Below, in pieces: positions 41,945 to 49,825 of a stretch of 64,000 nt of DNA. The position numbers and the translations under genes are program-made. The stretch lies in NCBI GenBank assembly GCA_964427415.1, contig CAYRUH010000016.1, positions 1 through 64,000 of the forward strand, given 5' to 3'. The first letter of the stretch is position 1. Each line of letters starts with the position of its first letter. Source of the DNA: Lentisalinibacter sp964427415 (lineage in GTDB: Bacteria; Pseudomonadota; Gammaproteobacteria; Steroidobacterales; Woeseiaceae). The notes under the pieces were generated by a model. The model ran no database searches and was not told where the DNA came from. It saw only the letters and a list, made by a program, of their open reading frames with translations.

Positions 41945-42328
41945 TCAGATGCGGCTGAAGACGTCAGTGACGCCTACAAGCTCCAGAATCAGCAGCACCA
42001 CGAAGACGATGCCGATGACGGCCAGCAGATCGCCGCCGGCCGCCGCGTCGGCGATACGGCCCTCCAGTGCCGTCAGCTCCGCATCCGACAGGCCGGCGGC
42101 CCGTTCCGCAGCCAGCGCCGGGTCGACGCCGAAACGCTCCAGCTCTGCCGCCACGTCCTGACGCGCCAGGAACGAGGCCACGCGATCGAGGCGCTCCATC
42201 CGTTCCGCGACTACGACTGCCTGTTCAGTCGAGATCACCCCCGCCGAGGCGCTGACGGCAAAACCGGACGAAAGCAATGCGGCGGCGACGACGCCGGTGA
42301 CCAGACGACAGAACACGGAACTCAGCAT
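41945..42328 (-). CDS. PA2779-family secreted/membrane protein
   Basis: 127 residues. A signal peptide (LVTGVVAAALLSSGFAVSASA) is followed by an Arg/Glu/Ala-rich helical part (VVVAERMERLDRVASFLARQDVAAELERFGVD, containing the conserved LERFGVDP) and a C-terminal membrane helix (LLAVIGIVFVVLLILELVGV). This matches PA2779-family proteins found beside PA2778-type peptidases; its role is unknown, and it may be the peptidase's substrate or anchor. The ATG at 42328 has GAGAGG four to nine bases upstream. Confidence 0.82.
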   Translation of the reverse strand: MLSSVFCRLVTGVVAAALLSSGFAVSASAGVISTEQAVVVAERMERLDRVASFLARQDVAAELERFGVDPALAAERAAGLSDAELTALEGRIADAAAGGDLLAVIGIVFVVLLILELVGVTDVFSRI

Positions 42329-42406
42329 ATTTCCTCTCCGTTCGGGGCAAGGCAACATGTCACCCCTGGTTGCAGAAAGCCCAAGGATAACATCGCAGCG
42401 GGCCAC

Positions 42407-42571
42407 TCACTCCCGCTCTTCGTCCTCGTCGTCGTCCCAGGTGCGCAGCTTGTCCTTGTCCGCGGCACGCCACTGAGCTTCGCTGCGCCGCATCATCTGG
42501 CGTGCGTACATCACCAGGCAGAACGCGCCGGCGCCCAGGACGACCAGTACGAGCATCAGTTCGGTACTCAT
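42407..42571 (-). CDS. Small single-helix membrane protein
   Basis: 54 residues: one hydrophobic helix (LMLVLVVLGAGAFCLVMYA) then a basic/acidic tail ending in a poly-acidic WDDDEDEERE. It lies 78 bp upstream of the PA2779-type gene on the same strand. Starts at 42580 or 42571 are equally possible. No family recognised. Confidence 0.5.
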   Translation of the reverse strand: MSTELMLVLVVLGAGAFCLVMYARQMMRRSEAQWRAADKDKLRTWDDDEDEERE

Positions 42572-42687
42572 GGGCATCATGCTAACACCGGAGACCCGTC
42601 GCACGCGCCGTGTGGCCTGTGCCGGCCGGTGCAGGCGAGGCGGGATCGGCGACGGAGAAGACCAACGGCCGGGAAAGGCTGAGGGCC

Positions 42688-43728
42688 TCAGGCAACGCCG
42701 AACTCGATCATGCTGTCAGCCATGTCGCTGACCATGGTTTCCAGCGAGCGCGGTTGCCATCCGAGTACCCGCTGCGCGCGTTCGTTCGAGAGATCCATGC
42801 GCAGACCGATCTCCGGGACGACCAGCCGGGTCGTCTTGTCGAACAGTGCGGCCAGGCGCAGGACGAAACCCGGCAACCGGCGGGTCGGGATGCGATACCC
42901 CCGCTCGCGCAGGTGCTCGTCCAGTATGTCCGCGATCTCGCCAAACCAGGCGTGGTCGATGGCCAGGATGAAGCGCTGGCCGGCAGCCTCGGGCACATCC
43001 ATGGCGCGCAGGTGCGCATCCGCGACGTCGCGAACATCCACGGTCGCGAAACCGATCGGCGGGCAGCCGGGCAGATCACGGCGCATGAGCTTGCGCACGG
43101 CCTCGCCGCTGGTACCGTAGTCCTCGTCGAGGATCGGGCCCAGGACCAGGCCGGGGTTCAGCGCAACGAGCTCGAGCACGTTGTCGTCCGGCAGCGACTC
43201 CATGAACTCCCAGGCAGCGCGCTCGGCCAGCGTCTTCGACTTCTCGTAGGCACCGGCGGTCTTCTCCGGGATACTCCAGCTGGATTCGTCGTAGACCTTG
43301 CTGCCGTCGCGCTCGTGGCCGTACAGCACGGCGGCCACCGACGAGGTCATCACCACGCGCCGGACGCCCAGATCGGACGAGAAGCGCAGCACCCGCAGCA
43401 CGCCCTCGCGAGCAGGCACGATGAGATCCTCCTCGTGCTTCGGCGGCGTACGCGGCAGCGGCGAGGCCACGTGCAGGACCGCATCGCAGCCGTTGATGGC
43501 CTCGCGCCAGCCCTCGTCGTCCATCAGATTCGCCGTGAAGAACGTGAGCCGGTCATCCGCGTCGACATGCTTCGCCAAAGTGGCCCGCAGCGCCGTCTCC
43601 CGCGACGGTGAGCGAAGCGTGCCCCGGACGCGGAAACCCCGTTGCAGCAACTGCAGGATGCAGCGCATCGCGATGAAACCGGACGCCCCGGTCACCAGTA
43701 TGGTCCTGTCGCTGTTCTCGGCGTTCAT
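42688..43728 (-). CDS. NAD-dependent epimerase/dihydroflavonol-reductase-like enzyme
   Basis: 346 residues of the extended short-chain dehydrogenases. The NAD(P) loop is TGASGFIAMRC (13-23; the third glycine of the usual GxxGxxG is replaced by Ala), the catalytic pair is in YEKSK (YxxxK, near 162) and a conserved TSSVAAV lies near 130. Close relatives are annotated as aldehyde reductases or cinnamoyl-CoA/dihydroflavonol reductase-like. Substrate unknown. It follows the DUF3598-like gene by 28 bp, so the two may form an operon. Confidence 0.88.
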   Translation of the reverse strand: MNAENSDRTILVTGASGFIAMRCILQLLQRGFRVRGTLRSPSRETALRATLAKHVDADDRLTFFTANLMDDEGWREAINGCDAVLHVASPLPRTPPKHEEDLIVPAREGVLRVLRFSSDLGVRRVVMTSSVAAVLYGHERDGSKVYDESSWSIPEKTAGAYEKSKTLAERAAWEFMESLPDDNVLELVALNPGLVLGPILDEDYGTSGEAVRKLMRRDLPGCPPIGFATVDVRDVADAHLRAMDVPEAAGQRFILAIDHAWFGEIADILDEHLRERGYRIPTRRLPGFVLRLAALFDKTTRLVVPEIGLRMDLSNERAQRVLGWQPRSLETMVSDMADSMIEFGVA

Positions 43729-43756
43729 GGCTCTCTCCCCGTGTTCGGCGGCCGGA

Positions 43757-44203
43757 CTATGGTCCTACCTTGATCTCGTCTATCAGCGTCCTGCGCACGC
43801 AGACCCCCTCCTCCAGCCAGTGCCAGGTGCGCGAACGACGGTCGTCGTACTCGTTGATCACGATCATCTCGAACAGCTCCATGCCCGGGTTCTCGTGGCG
43901 GGTCCAGGTGAGCAGCACGATGTTCGGCGCCCCTTCCCAGGCGACGCCGGTGAGGATGTCGTTGTCGAAGTGAACCCTGCCGTCCCGGTAAGTGCCCGGC
44001 AGCTCCGCGTATTTGGACCGCCCGTCCGGCCAGACCCAGCGGTTCTTCTGAACGTAGTCCCAGGGGCCGTTCTTCGGGAATCGCACCTCGACGGTGGAGT
44101 GATGACGTTCGACGATCCTGCCCCGCGCGTCCAGGTGACGGTATTCCCCGTCCCAGAAGCCCTGGTGCCGCAGAAAGCCGGGCAGATTCTTGGCGATCGT
44201 CAT
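43757..44203 (-). CDS. DUF3598-like (lipocalin-type) hypothetical protein
   Basis: 148 residues, no signal peptide. GFWDGEYRHLDARGRIVERHHSTVEVRFP and YAELPGTYRDGRVHFDNDILTGVAWE have the pattern of a small beta-barrel ligand-binding domain like DUF3598. The family name is a resemblance only. GAGAGG seven bases before the ATG at 44203 supports this start. Confidence 0.7.
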   Translation of the reverse strand: MTIAKNLPGFLRHQGFWDGEYRHLDARGRIVERHHSTVEVRFPKNGPWDYVQKNRWVWPDGRSKYAELPGTYRDGRVHFDNDILTGVAWEGAPNIVLLTWTRHENPGMELFEMIVINEYDDRRSRTWHWLEEGVCVRRTLIDEIKVGP

Positions 44204-44333
44204 GTCGGTGCCTCTCGGGATGCGGATACGGCTACCATACTGCACTCGCACGCTCGCGGGCAGACCCTGAAGGCGCGGCAACGGGGGCGCGCGGCGGTTT
44301 GACCGCCTGCGGGCTGCCGGGCATGCTCCTGCG

Positions 44334-45125
44334 ATGCCGCCGCCTCCCCTGATCGAGATCCGCGACGCCGTCGTCTGGCGGGGCGACACACGGGTCTTCG
44401 ACGGCCTGGATCTCGTCATCGAGTGCGGGCAGCACACGGCAATCCTCGGACCGAACGGCGCCGGCAAGACCACGCTCCTGAAACTCGTCAGCCGCGAGCT
44501 TTACCCGGAGGCGCGGGCCCGGCCCGCGGTACGCGTGCTGGGCGAGGGCCTGCCGGTGGTGAGCGACCTGCGCAAGCGGCTGGGACTCGTCTCCCACGAT
44601 CTGCAGCACGAGTACATGGACCGCGTTCCACTCGCGACCGCTGTCCTGTCCGGCTTCGCCGCCAGCCAGGCACTCGCGGGCGTCCCTTTCGAGCCGGGTC
44701 CGGAGCACCTCGCGCGCGCCCGGGAGGCGATTGCCGAACTGGGCCTCGCCGGACTGGAGGATCGGCCTTTCCGCTCGCTCTCCACGGGCCAGCAGCGGCG
44801 CTGCCTGCTGGCCCGCGCGCTGGTTCATCGCCCGCAGGCGCTGATCCTGGACGAGCCGATTGCCGGCCTCGATCCCGAGGCGGCATTTTCCTTCCTTGCC
44901 CGTATCCGCGCACTCATCCGCGCAGGTACGACCATCGTGCTGGTCACCCATCACGTGAACGAGATCCCGCCGGAGATCGACCGGGTGATTCTGCTGCAGG
45001 CCGGACGCGTGGTGGCGGAGGGACCGAAACGCGAACTGCTCACCGGAGACCGGCTCAGCGAGCTATACGGCACGGCCGTCCGTGTCGTCGAATCAGAGGG
45101 CTTCTTCGTCGCGCTTCCCGGCTAG
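44334..45125 (+). CDS. Stand-alone ABC transporter ATP-binding protein
   Basis: 263 residues. Walker A GPNGAGKTT (39-47), the signature LSTGQQRR (about 148; usually LSGGQ), Walker B ALILDEP (about 168) and the H-loop VTHHVNEI (about 202) are present. No permease gene is adjacent and there are no membrane segments, so its partner is encoded elsewhere or it acts in a non-transport process such as ModF-like proteins. Convergent and overlapping by 33 bp with the cytochrome gene end. Confidence 0.88.
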   Translation: MPPPPLIEIRDAVVWRGDTRVFDGLDLVIECGQHTAILGPNGAGKTTLLKLVSRELYPEARARPAVRVLGEGLPVVSDLRKRLGLVSHDLQHEYMDRVPLATAVLSGFAASQALAGVPFEPGPEHLARAREAIAELGLAGLEDRPFRSLSTGQQRRCLLARALVHRPQALILDEPIAGLDPEAAFSFLARIRALIRAGTTIVLVTHHVNEIPPEIDRVILLQAGRVVAEGPKRELLTGDRLSELYGTAVRVVESEGFFVALPG

Positions 45126-46295
45126 GACCGTATTGCACTCGCCGTGCATGCCGGCAATCCACTCGCGGATCAGGGCCACGCCCTCCTCGTGTACGAGGGC
45201 ACGGCCGAGTTCTGGCATGGCGGCAGCCGGATCGCCGGTCTCCATGCGGTAAACGAGTATCGATGCATCCGGATCGCCGGGCACGATGGAGTAGCGCCGG
45301 TTGCCGGAGCCGCGTCCGGCCGCGACTGGCGGCTTGCAGCGGCCGAGCCGTCGGGCGTCGGCAGTGTCGATATCGAGAAACAGGCCGGAGGTGTCCGCGG
45401 CGCCGCGGGGGTTGTGGCAGTGGCCGCAGTTGACGTCCAGGTAGGCCCTCGCCCGGTCCGCGACGTCGCCGCCGTCAGAACCGTCCCAGCGTGCGAGGCG
45501 GGGCGCCTGCGCGGCGGGCGGCGCACCGGTGAGGTAGCCGGCCTGCGTCCAGACGGCGAGCTGATCGCCGCCGGGGGCCGCCGCGCCGTCCGCGCCGACC
45601 GCGTTCAGGTGCCGGGTCTTCGGCCCGAGCGGCCGGAGCTCCTTGTTGGTGTGGTCGGGGCGATGACAGCCGCCGCACTGGTTGGCATCGGGCACGACGT
45701 AGGTGTACGGCCGTTCGCGCCCGTCGGCGGCAACGAGACGCAGCGCCAGCATGTCGCCCACCGGCCGCAGCGTCGCCTCGGTCTGCGCCTCGTTCCAGAC
45801 GTAGGGGTAGGCCTCCCAGCCATCGGCCTGTTTCACCAGCAGCCGGGTCTCCATCAGGCGCACCCCGTCCAGCGGCAGCGCGGAACCGTCGAACAGGGGC
45901 TCATGCGTCTCGGCATAGACCGCGCCCGGCCTCGCAACCGGATAGTAGAAGGTCTTGGTGAGTACGGTGCCGACGGGGAAGTCCCAGTCGCCGGAATCCC
46001 GGTAGCGGGCCGCGCGCCCTGCCGGCATCCACACCGTGCGCAGCTTCTGCGCGTAATCGGAGAACAACGGCGTGTTCAGCGTGTAGGGCAGCACCCGCTC
46101 GTTCGGCACCAGCCGGCCGCCACCGGTCAGCACCAGCCCCCATTCACTCAGACGCTCGGGCGGCGCCTCGTGGAAGGCGGGCGTCGGACGCCCGCCGCAG
46201 CCGACGGCCAGCGCCAGCACGGCCATTGCCGTTGCCGTTGCCGTTGCCCGCGCCATCGCGGCAACCGCCACGCCGAGTGTGCGGCCCGGGTTCAT
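45093..46295 (-). CDS. SO2930-family diheme c-type cytochrome lipoprotein
   Basis: 400 residues. Two heme-c sites CGGCH (207-211) and CGHCH (290-294). The N-terminus is a lipoprotein signal with the lipidated Cys near 33; it contains a GCC/GTT-type microsatellite that encodes RATATATAMA. The body matches the SO2930 family of Shewanella, of unknown function. It is coupled by a four-base overlap (ATGA) to the upstream beta-helix gene. Both may act in periplasmic electron transfer or sensing. Confidence 0.85.
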   Translation of the reverse strand: MNPGRTLGVAVAAMARATATATAMAVLALAVGCGGRPTPAFHEAPPERLSEWGLVLTGGGRLVPNERVLPYTLNTPLFSDYAQKLRTVWMPAGRAARYRDSGDWDFPVGTVLTKTFYYPVARPGAVYAETHEPLFDGSALPLDGVRLMETRLLVKQADGWEAYPYVWNEAQTEATLRPVGDMLALRLVAADGRERPYTYVVPDANQCGGCHRPDHTNKELRPLGPKTRHLNAVGADGAAAPGGDQLAVWTQAGYLTGAPPAAQAPRLARWDGSDGGDVADRARAYLDVNCGHCHNPRGAADTSGLFLDIDTADARRLGRCKPPVAAGRGSGNRRYSIVPGDPDASILVYRMETGDPAAAMPELGRALVHEEGVALIREWIAGMHGECNTVLAGKRDEEAL

Positions 46296-47557
46296 GCCCC
46301 GCCAGCGGCCAGCGCGAGCTCCACAGCCGGCAGCTTGTCGTGGCTGCAGCGGTGGCCGGTCATTTCCGTGGTCACGTTCTGGCTGCTGTTACCCATGTCG
46401 GCATTCAGCACCACCGCCGGCTCGTTCTCCACGCAAAGCGCGTAAGGCGGCTGCAGCGTGCCGGACTCGTCGGTCTTCTCCGGGTTGGCGTAGCCGTCCC
46501 AGAGGATATCCGGCAGCGAGCCACCGAGCCCGAACATGGCCACCTTCAGCGTCTTCAGCGCGAGGGTATCGGGCGAGTCGCCGCCGCCGGAGAAGCGGTT
46601 GCCATAAATGTAGATGGTCTCCGGGTACGGATCGTAATCGTCGGCGACCTCCATGATGCCTTCGAAGCCGGACGAGAAATAACTGGAAACGATGACGTTG
46701 GCGGTCTCGTTGTCCGCGATGTCGTTGTCGAAGATTTCCACCCGGTCGTTGGCGTTGATCAGCACGCCGGTGCCGGCCGGAACCCCGGACACCGCGGTGC
46801 CCTCGGCGGCGAAGTTGCCGGTATTGTTCGCAATTACCCGGTTGCGATAGACCCGCGTCGAATGGCCGGGCTGGGGCAAGTCCGGCATGTTGAAGACGAG
46901 GATGCCGCCGGTGTTGTTGGTGGCCAGATTGCCGTAGACGTCGGCGCCGATGGTGTTCTCGATCTCGATGCCCGCCACGTTGAACTCGGCGCGGTTGTTA
47001 CGCACTACCACGTTGCGGGACTGGCCGACGTAGATACCCGCGTCCGATGCACCGATTGCCACGCAGTCCTCGAGCAGCAGGTTCTCCACCTGGACGGGAT
47101 ACAGACCGTACGCACCGTTGTCCGTGTCCGGCCCGCCCGTCCATTCGGCACGCACGCGCCGGATGACGATATTGCGGCCCTCGTTGACCTTCAACGCATC
47201 ACCCGTCGTGTCCTCGATTCCCACGTCTTCCATGCGGAAGTCGCTGGCGTTCACCAGCAGCCCCTCCGCGCCCTGGATCTGACCGGCGAAGGAGAGCACC
47301 GAGTGGTCCATGCCGGCGCCGCGGATAGTGACGCCGTCGGTGTTCAGCGTGAGGCTGCGGGTGATGCGATGGACGCCGGCCGGGATCTCGATGACGTCGC
47401 CGGGCCGGGCGTCGATGAGCTGCTGCAGCAGTTGATCCTGATACGCCGTATCCGGCGGCTCCCCGCGTTCCCCGGGAACGCCGCCGTCGGGCGGCTGGCC
47501 GCAGCCCGCCGCGACCGCGGCGACACCGATGACAATCCACAGATGACGTGTACGCAT
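46292..47557 (-). CDS. Right-handed parallel beta-helix lipoprotein
   Basis: 421 residues. Lipobox VAAVAAGC (Cys near 19). The body consists of repeats with hydrophobic strands and N-rich turns: VTIRGAGMDHSVLSFAG, FRMEDVGIEDTTGDALKVN, NIVIRRVRAEWTGG, NVVVRNNRAEFNVAGIEIENT and RVYRNRVIANNTGN, the signature of a right-handed parallel beta-helix (pectate-lyase-like). These often bind or cleave polysaccharides, but catalytic residues cannot be assigned. The same pairing with an SO2930-type cytochrome occurs in other marine gammaproteobacteria, as far as I recall. Overlaps the cytochrome gene start. Confidence 0.85.
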   Translation of the reverse strand: MRTRHLWIVIGVAAVAAGCGQPPDGGVPGERGEPPDTAYQDQLLQQLIDARPGDVIEIPAGVHRITRSLTLNTDGVTIRGAGMDHSVLSFAGQIQGAEGLLVNASDFRMEDVGIEDTTGDALKVNEGRNIVIRRVRAEWTGGPDTDNGAYGLYPVQVENLLLEDCVAIGASDAGIYVGQSRNVVVRNNRAEFNVAGIEIENTIGADVYGNLATNNTGGILVFNMPDLPQPGHSTRVYRNRVIANNTGNFAAEGTAVSGVPAGTGVLINANDRVEIFDNDIADNETANVIVSSYFSSGFEGIMEVADDYDPYPETIYIYGNRFSGGGDSPDTLALKTLKVAMFGLGGSLPDILWDGYANPEKTDESGTLQPPYALCVENEPAVVLNADMGNSSQNVTTEMTGHRCSHDKLPAVELALAAGGA

Positions 47558-47828
47558 GCTCCCCCTCCCGATCCGCCGCCGACGCTGTGCGGACCGGGTT
47601 ATTGTAGCGAACCCGGATGGCTCCTAACCGCAAATGCGCCGCAGACGGGCCGCCGGACAGGCTATCCGGCGGATCGGCCGGATTGTGACCTGCAACCGGG
47701 CAATCCTTGCGCATTTCCGGTGCAATCCGCCGTGCAGCGGCGTGGGGCGTCGCCTCCGGCCACGGCGAGGGCGCTGCCGCATCCGCTGTGCTTTACATAA
47801 TATGGCCCACGGCGCCGTGGAGATCCAG

Positions 47829-49034
47829 GTGACGGACTACTCGCCGGTACTCGACAACCCCTACGCCCGGCAGCTGGCGTCCGGGTTCCGCTGGCTGCGC
47901 TTCGGGCGCCGGCTCGAGGAGGAGTACCAGCGACACCACCTGTCGATGACGCTCCTCCAGACCCGTGCCGGCCTGGGACTGGGGCTGGTCCTGCTGTTCG
48001 CGCTGATGACCGTGGACCACTATTTCATGCCGGCGGAGTATGCCCGAATCTCCAACCCGATCCGGCTCTTCGTGATCATCCCCGCAGTACTCGGGGTCCT
48101 GGTGCTGTCCTACTGGCAGCCGGCCCAGCGCATCATCAAGTTGCTCACCATGATCGCGGCCATCGTCGCCGGTCTGGCCTCGCTCTCCATCGGCGTGCTG
48201 GCGGCCGACCTCGGAACGCCCTATTACTTCTCGGGCTTCATGACCATCACGGTCTATATCTATTTCTTCCTCGGTCTGGGCTTTTACTACGCCACGGCCA
48301 CGGCGCTAACGCTGCTGTTCACCTTCGTCGGCCTCAGTCTGGCGCTGCAGGGCGTCACGGTGGACCTGATGTACAACGGCCTGTACATCCTCTTCACCAA
48401 CTTCATCGGTATCTTCGGCGCCTATTCGCTGGAGCGCGGTCAGCGCCGGAGCTTCCTGGAGGCCAATCTGATGGAGCGCGTCGCCGGGCAGGACAAGCTC
48501 ACCGGCCTCAGCAACCGGCGCGCCTTCGACGAGCATTTCCGCTCCGCCTGGCAGAAGGCATCGGCCGACGAGGCGCCGCTGGGCCTGTTGCTGATCGACG
48601 TCGATTACTTCAAGGAATACAACGACCAGCACGGCCACCAGGCCGGCGACAGGGCACTCATCACGGTGGCCAAAATGGTGCGCGCCGCCGTCCGCCGGCC
48701 CGCCGACATGGCAGCCCGCTACGGCGGCGAGGAATTCGTGGTGCTGCTCACGGGCACCACCGAGCAGTACGCCGCGAAACTCGCCGAGCACATCCGGGTC
48801 AGCATCCTGCAGCTCGGCATCCCGCACCGTGTGGATGGCCGGCCGACCAGACTGAGCGTCAGCGTGGGCGTTGCCACGACCCAGCCCGCCGCCGACCGCC
48901 GCAGCTCGGAGGGACTCATCCAGATGGCGGACGAGGCGCTCTACGCCGCCAAGGCGGGCGGGCGCAACCAGGTGCAGATCGCGGTACCGGACCCCGATAT
49001 GCAGACCGGTACCTTTCGTATGGGTGCTGCCTGA
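47829..49034 (+). CDS. Membrane diguanylate cyclase (GGDEF)
   Basis: About 401 residues: an N-terminal stretch, then five to six membrane helices (about 45-225), then a GGDEF domain starting DKLTGLSNRRAFDEHF and with the intact active site YGGEEFVVLL near 320. It makes cyclic di-GMP; an RxxD inhibitory site is not clear. The start is placed at the GTG at 47829, which has GGAG six bases upstream; an ATG at 47802 adds nine residues but has no Shine-Dalgarno and lies next to a CATAAT that may be the -10 box. Confidence 0.9.
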   Translation: MTDYSPVLDNPYARQLASGFRWLRFGRRLEEEYQRHHLSMTLLQTRAGLGLGLVLLFALMTVDHYFMPAEYARISNPIRLFVIIPAVLGVLVLSYWQPAQRIIKLLTMIAAIVAGLASLSIGVLAADLGTPYYFSGFMTITVYIYFFLGLGFYYATATALTLLFTFVGLSLALQGVTVDLMYNGLYILFTNFIGIFGAYSLERGQRRSFLEANLMERVAGQDKLTGLSNRRAFDEHFRSAWQKASADEAPLGLLLIDVDYFKEYNDQHGHQAGDRALITVAKMVRAAVRRPADMAARYGGEEFVVLLTGTTEQYAAKLAEHIRVSILQLGIPHRVDGRPTRLSVSVGVATTQPAADRRSSEGLIQMADEALYAAKAGGRNQVQIAVPDPDMQTGTFRMGAA

Positions 49035-49077
49035 CGGACCGACAGATAGCCCGTCAGATTAGCGAGGACCCGACCGA

Positions 49078-49749
49078 TCAGCCGGCGGCGTCCTCCGGCG
49101 GCAGGTGGCCGGTCTTTACCCAGAAGACGGCGTCGGTCTCCGACTTTACGGCGTGGCCGCTGCCGGGCGGCAGGCGCCGCCAGTCGCCCGCCATGTACTC
49201 CCGCTCACCGTCCGAGAGCACACCCTCGATCAGGAATACCTCCTCGCCGCCGGGGTGCTGGTGCTCCGGCACCCGGGAGCCGGCCGCCATGCGGTAGAGC
49301 GCCACGCGCTCGCTACCATGGGCGTGCAGGGGCAGGCGCTCCACGCCCTCGACGCCGGTCGCTTCCCAGGCGCCACCGTGCGTGTCGACCACCACCCGCG
49401 CCGTGTCGTCGCCGGCGAACTGGCGCAGCTTCACCAGCAGGTCGCAACCCTCGGGGCTCGCGGGCCTGTGGGAGGAGCCCGGTGGATTGCGCACGTAGGT
49501 GCCGGCCGGATATTCGCCGTGCTCGTCAATGAACGTGCCCTCCAGCACCAGGAACTCCTCGCCCTGGCTGTGGGTGTGCTCGGGAAAGCGGCTCTGCGGC
49601 GCGTAGCGCACCAGGCTGGTGGCCCGTGCCACCTCGTCGCCGACGCGGTCCAGCATCCGCCGCTCGACGCCGGCGGTCGGCGACGACACCCAGTCCATCT
49701 CGCTGGTCCGCTCGAACGCGGGCGCCGCGAAATCCGCGTTGACTCGCAT
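49078..49749 (-). CDS. Two-cupin (ChrR-like) protein
   Basis: 223 residues with two cupin motifs: PEHTHSQGEEFLVLEGTF (near 55) and PEHQHPGGEEVFLIEGVL (near 165), each with the His/Glu metal ligands. Such ChrR-type cupins act as anti-sigma or sensor domains for singlet oxygen or as enzymes; here there is no sigma partner nearby. It lies downstream of the TonB-receptor gene, separated by a terminator hairpin at 49772-49799. Confidence 0.85.
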   Translation of the reverse strand: MRVNADFAAPAFERTSEMDWVSSPTAGVERRMLDRVGDEVARATSLVRYAPQSRFPEHTHSQGEEFLVLEGTFIDEHGEYPAGTYVRNPPGSSHRPASPEGCDLLVKLRQFAGDDTARVVVDTHGGAWEATGVEGVERLPLHAHGSERVALYRMAAGSRVPEHQHPGGEEVFLIEGVLSDGEREYMAGDWRRLPPGSGHAVKSETDAVFWVKTGHLPPEDAAG

Positions 49750-49764
49750 GGGCAGTCTCCGAAA

Positions 49765-49799
49765 ACGGAAAGGGCCCCTGATCCTGCGACCAGGGGCCC
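49765..49799 (-). terminator. Terminator hairpin after the TonB receptor gene
   Basis: GGGCCCCTG (49772-49780) and CAGGGGCCC (49791-49799) form a perfect 9-bp stem with a 10-base loop. On the minus strand it is followed by TTTCCGTTTTC, a weak T-tract. It sits between the stop of the leftward TonB receptor and the start of the cupin gene. Confidence 0.55.
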
Positions 49800-49825
49800 C
49801 GTCTGGCAAGTGGCCGGCGACTCCG

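Noticed and set aside
46226..46252. GCC/GTT microsatellite in the cytochrome signal peptide as a phase-variation switch
   Set aside because: The period is six bases (in-frame), so copy changes would not shift the frame; only signal-peptide length would change.
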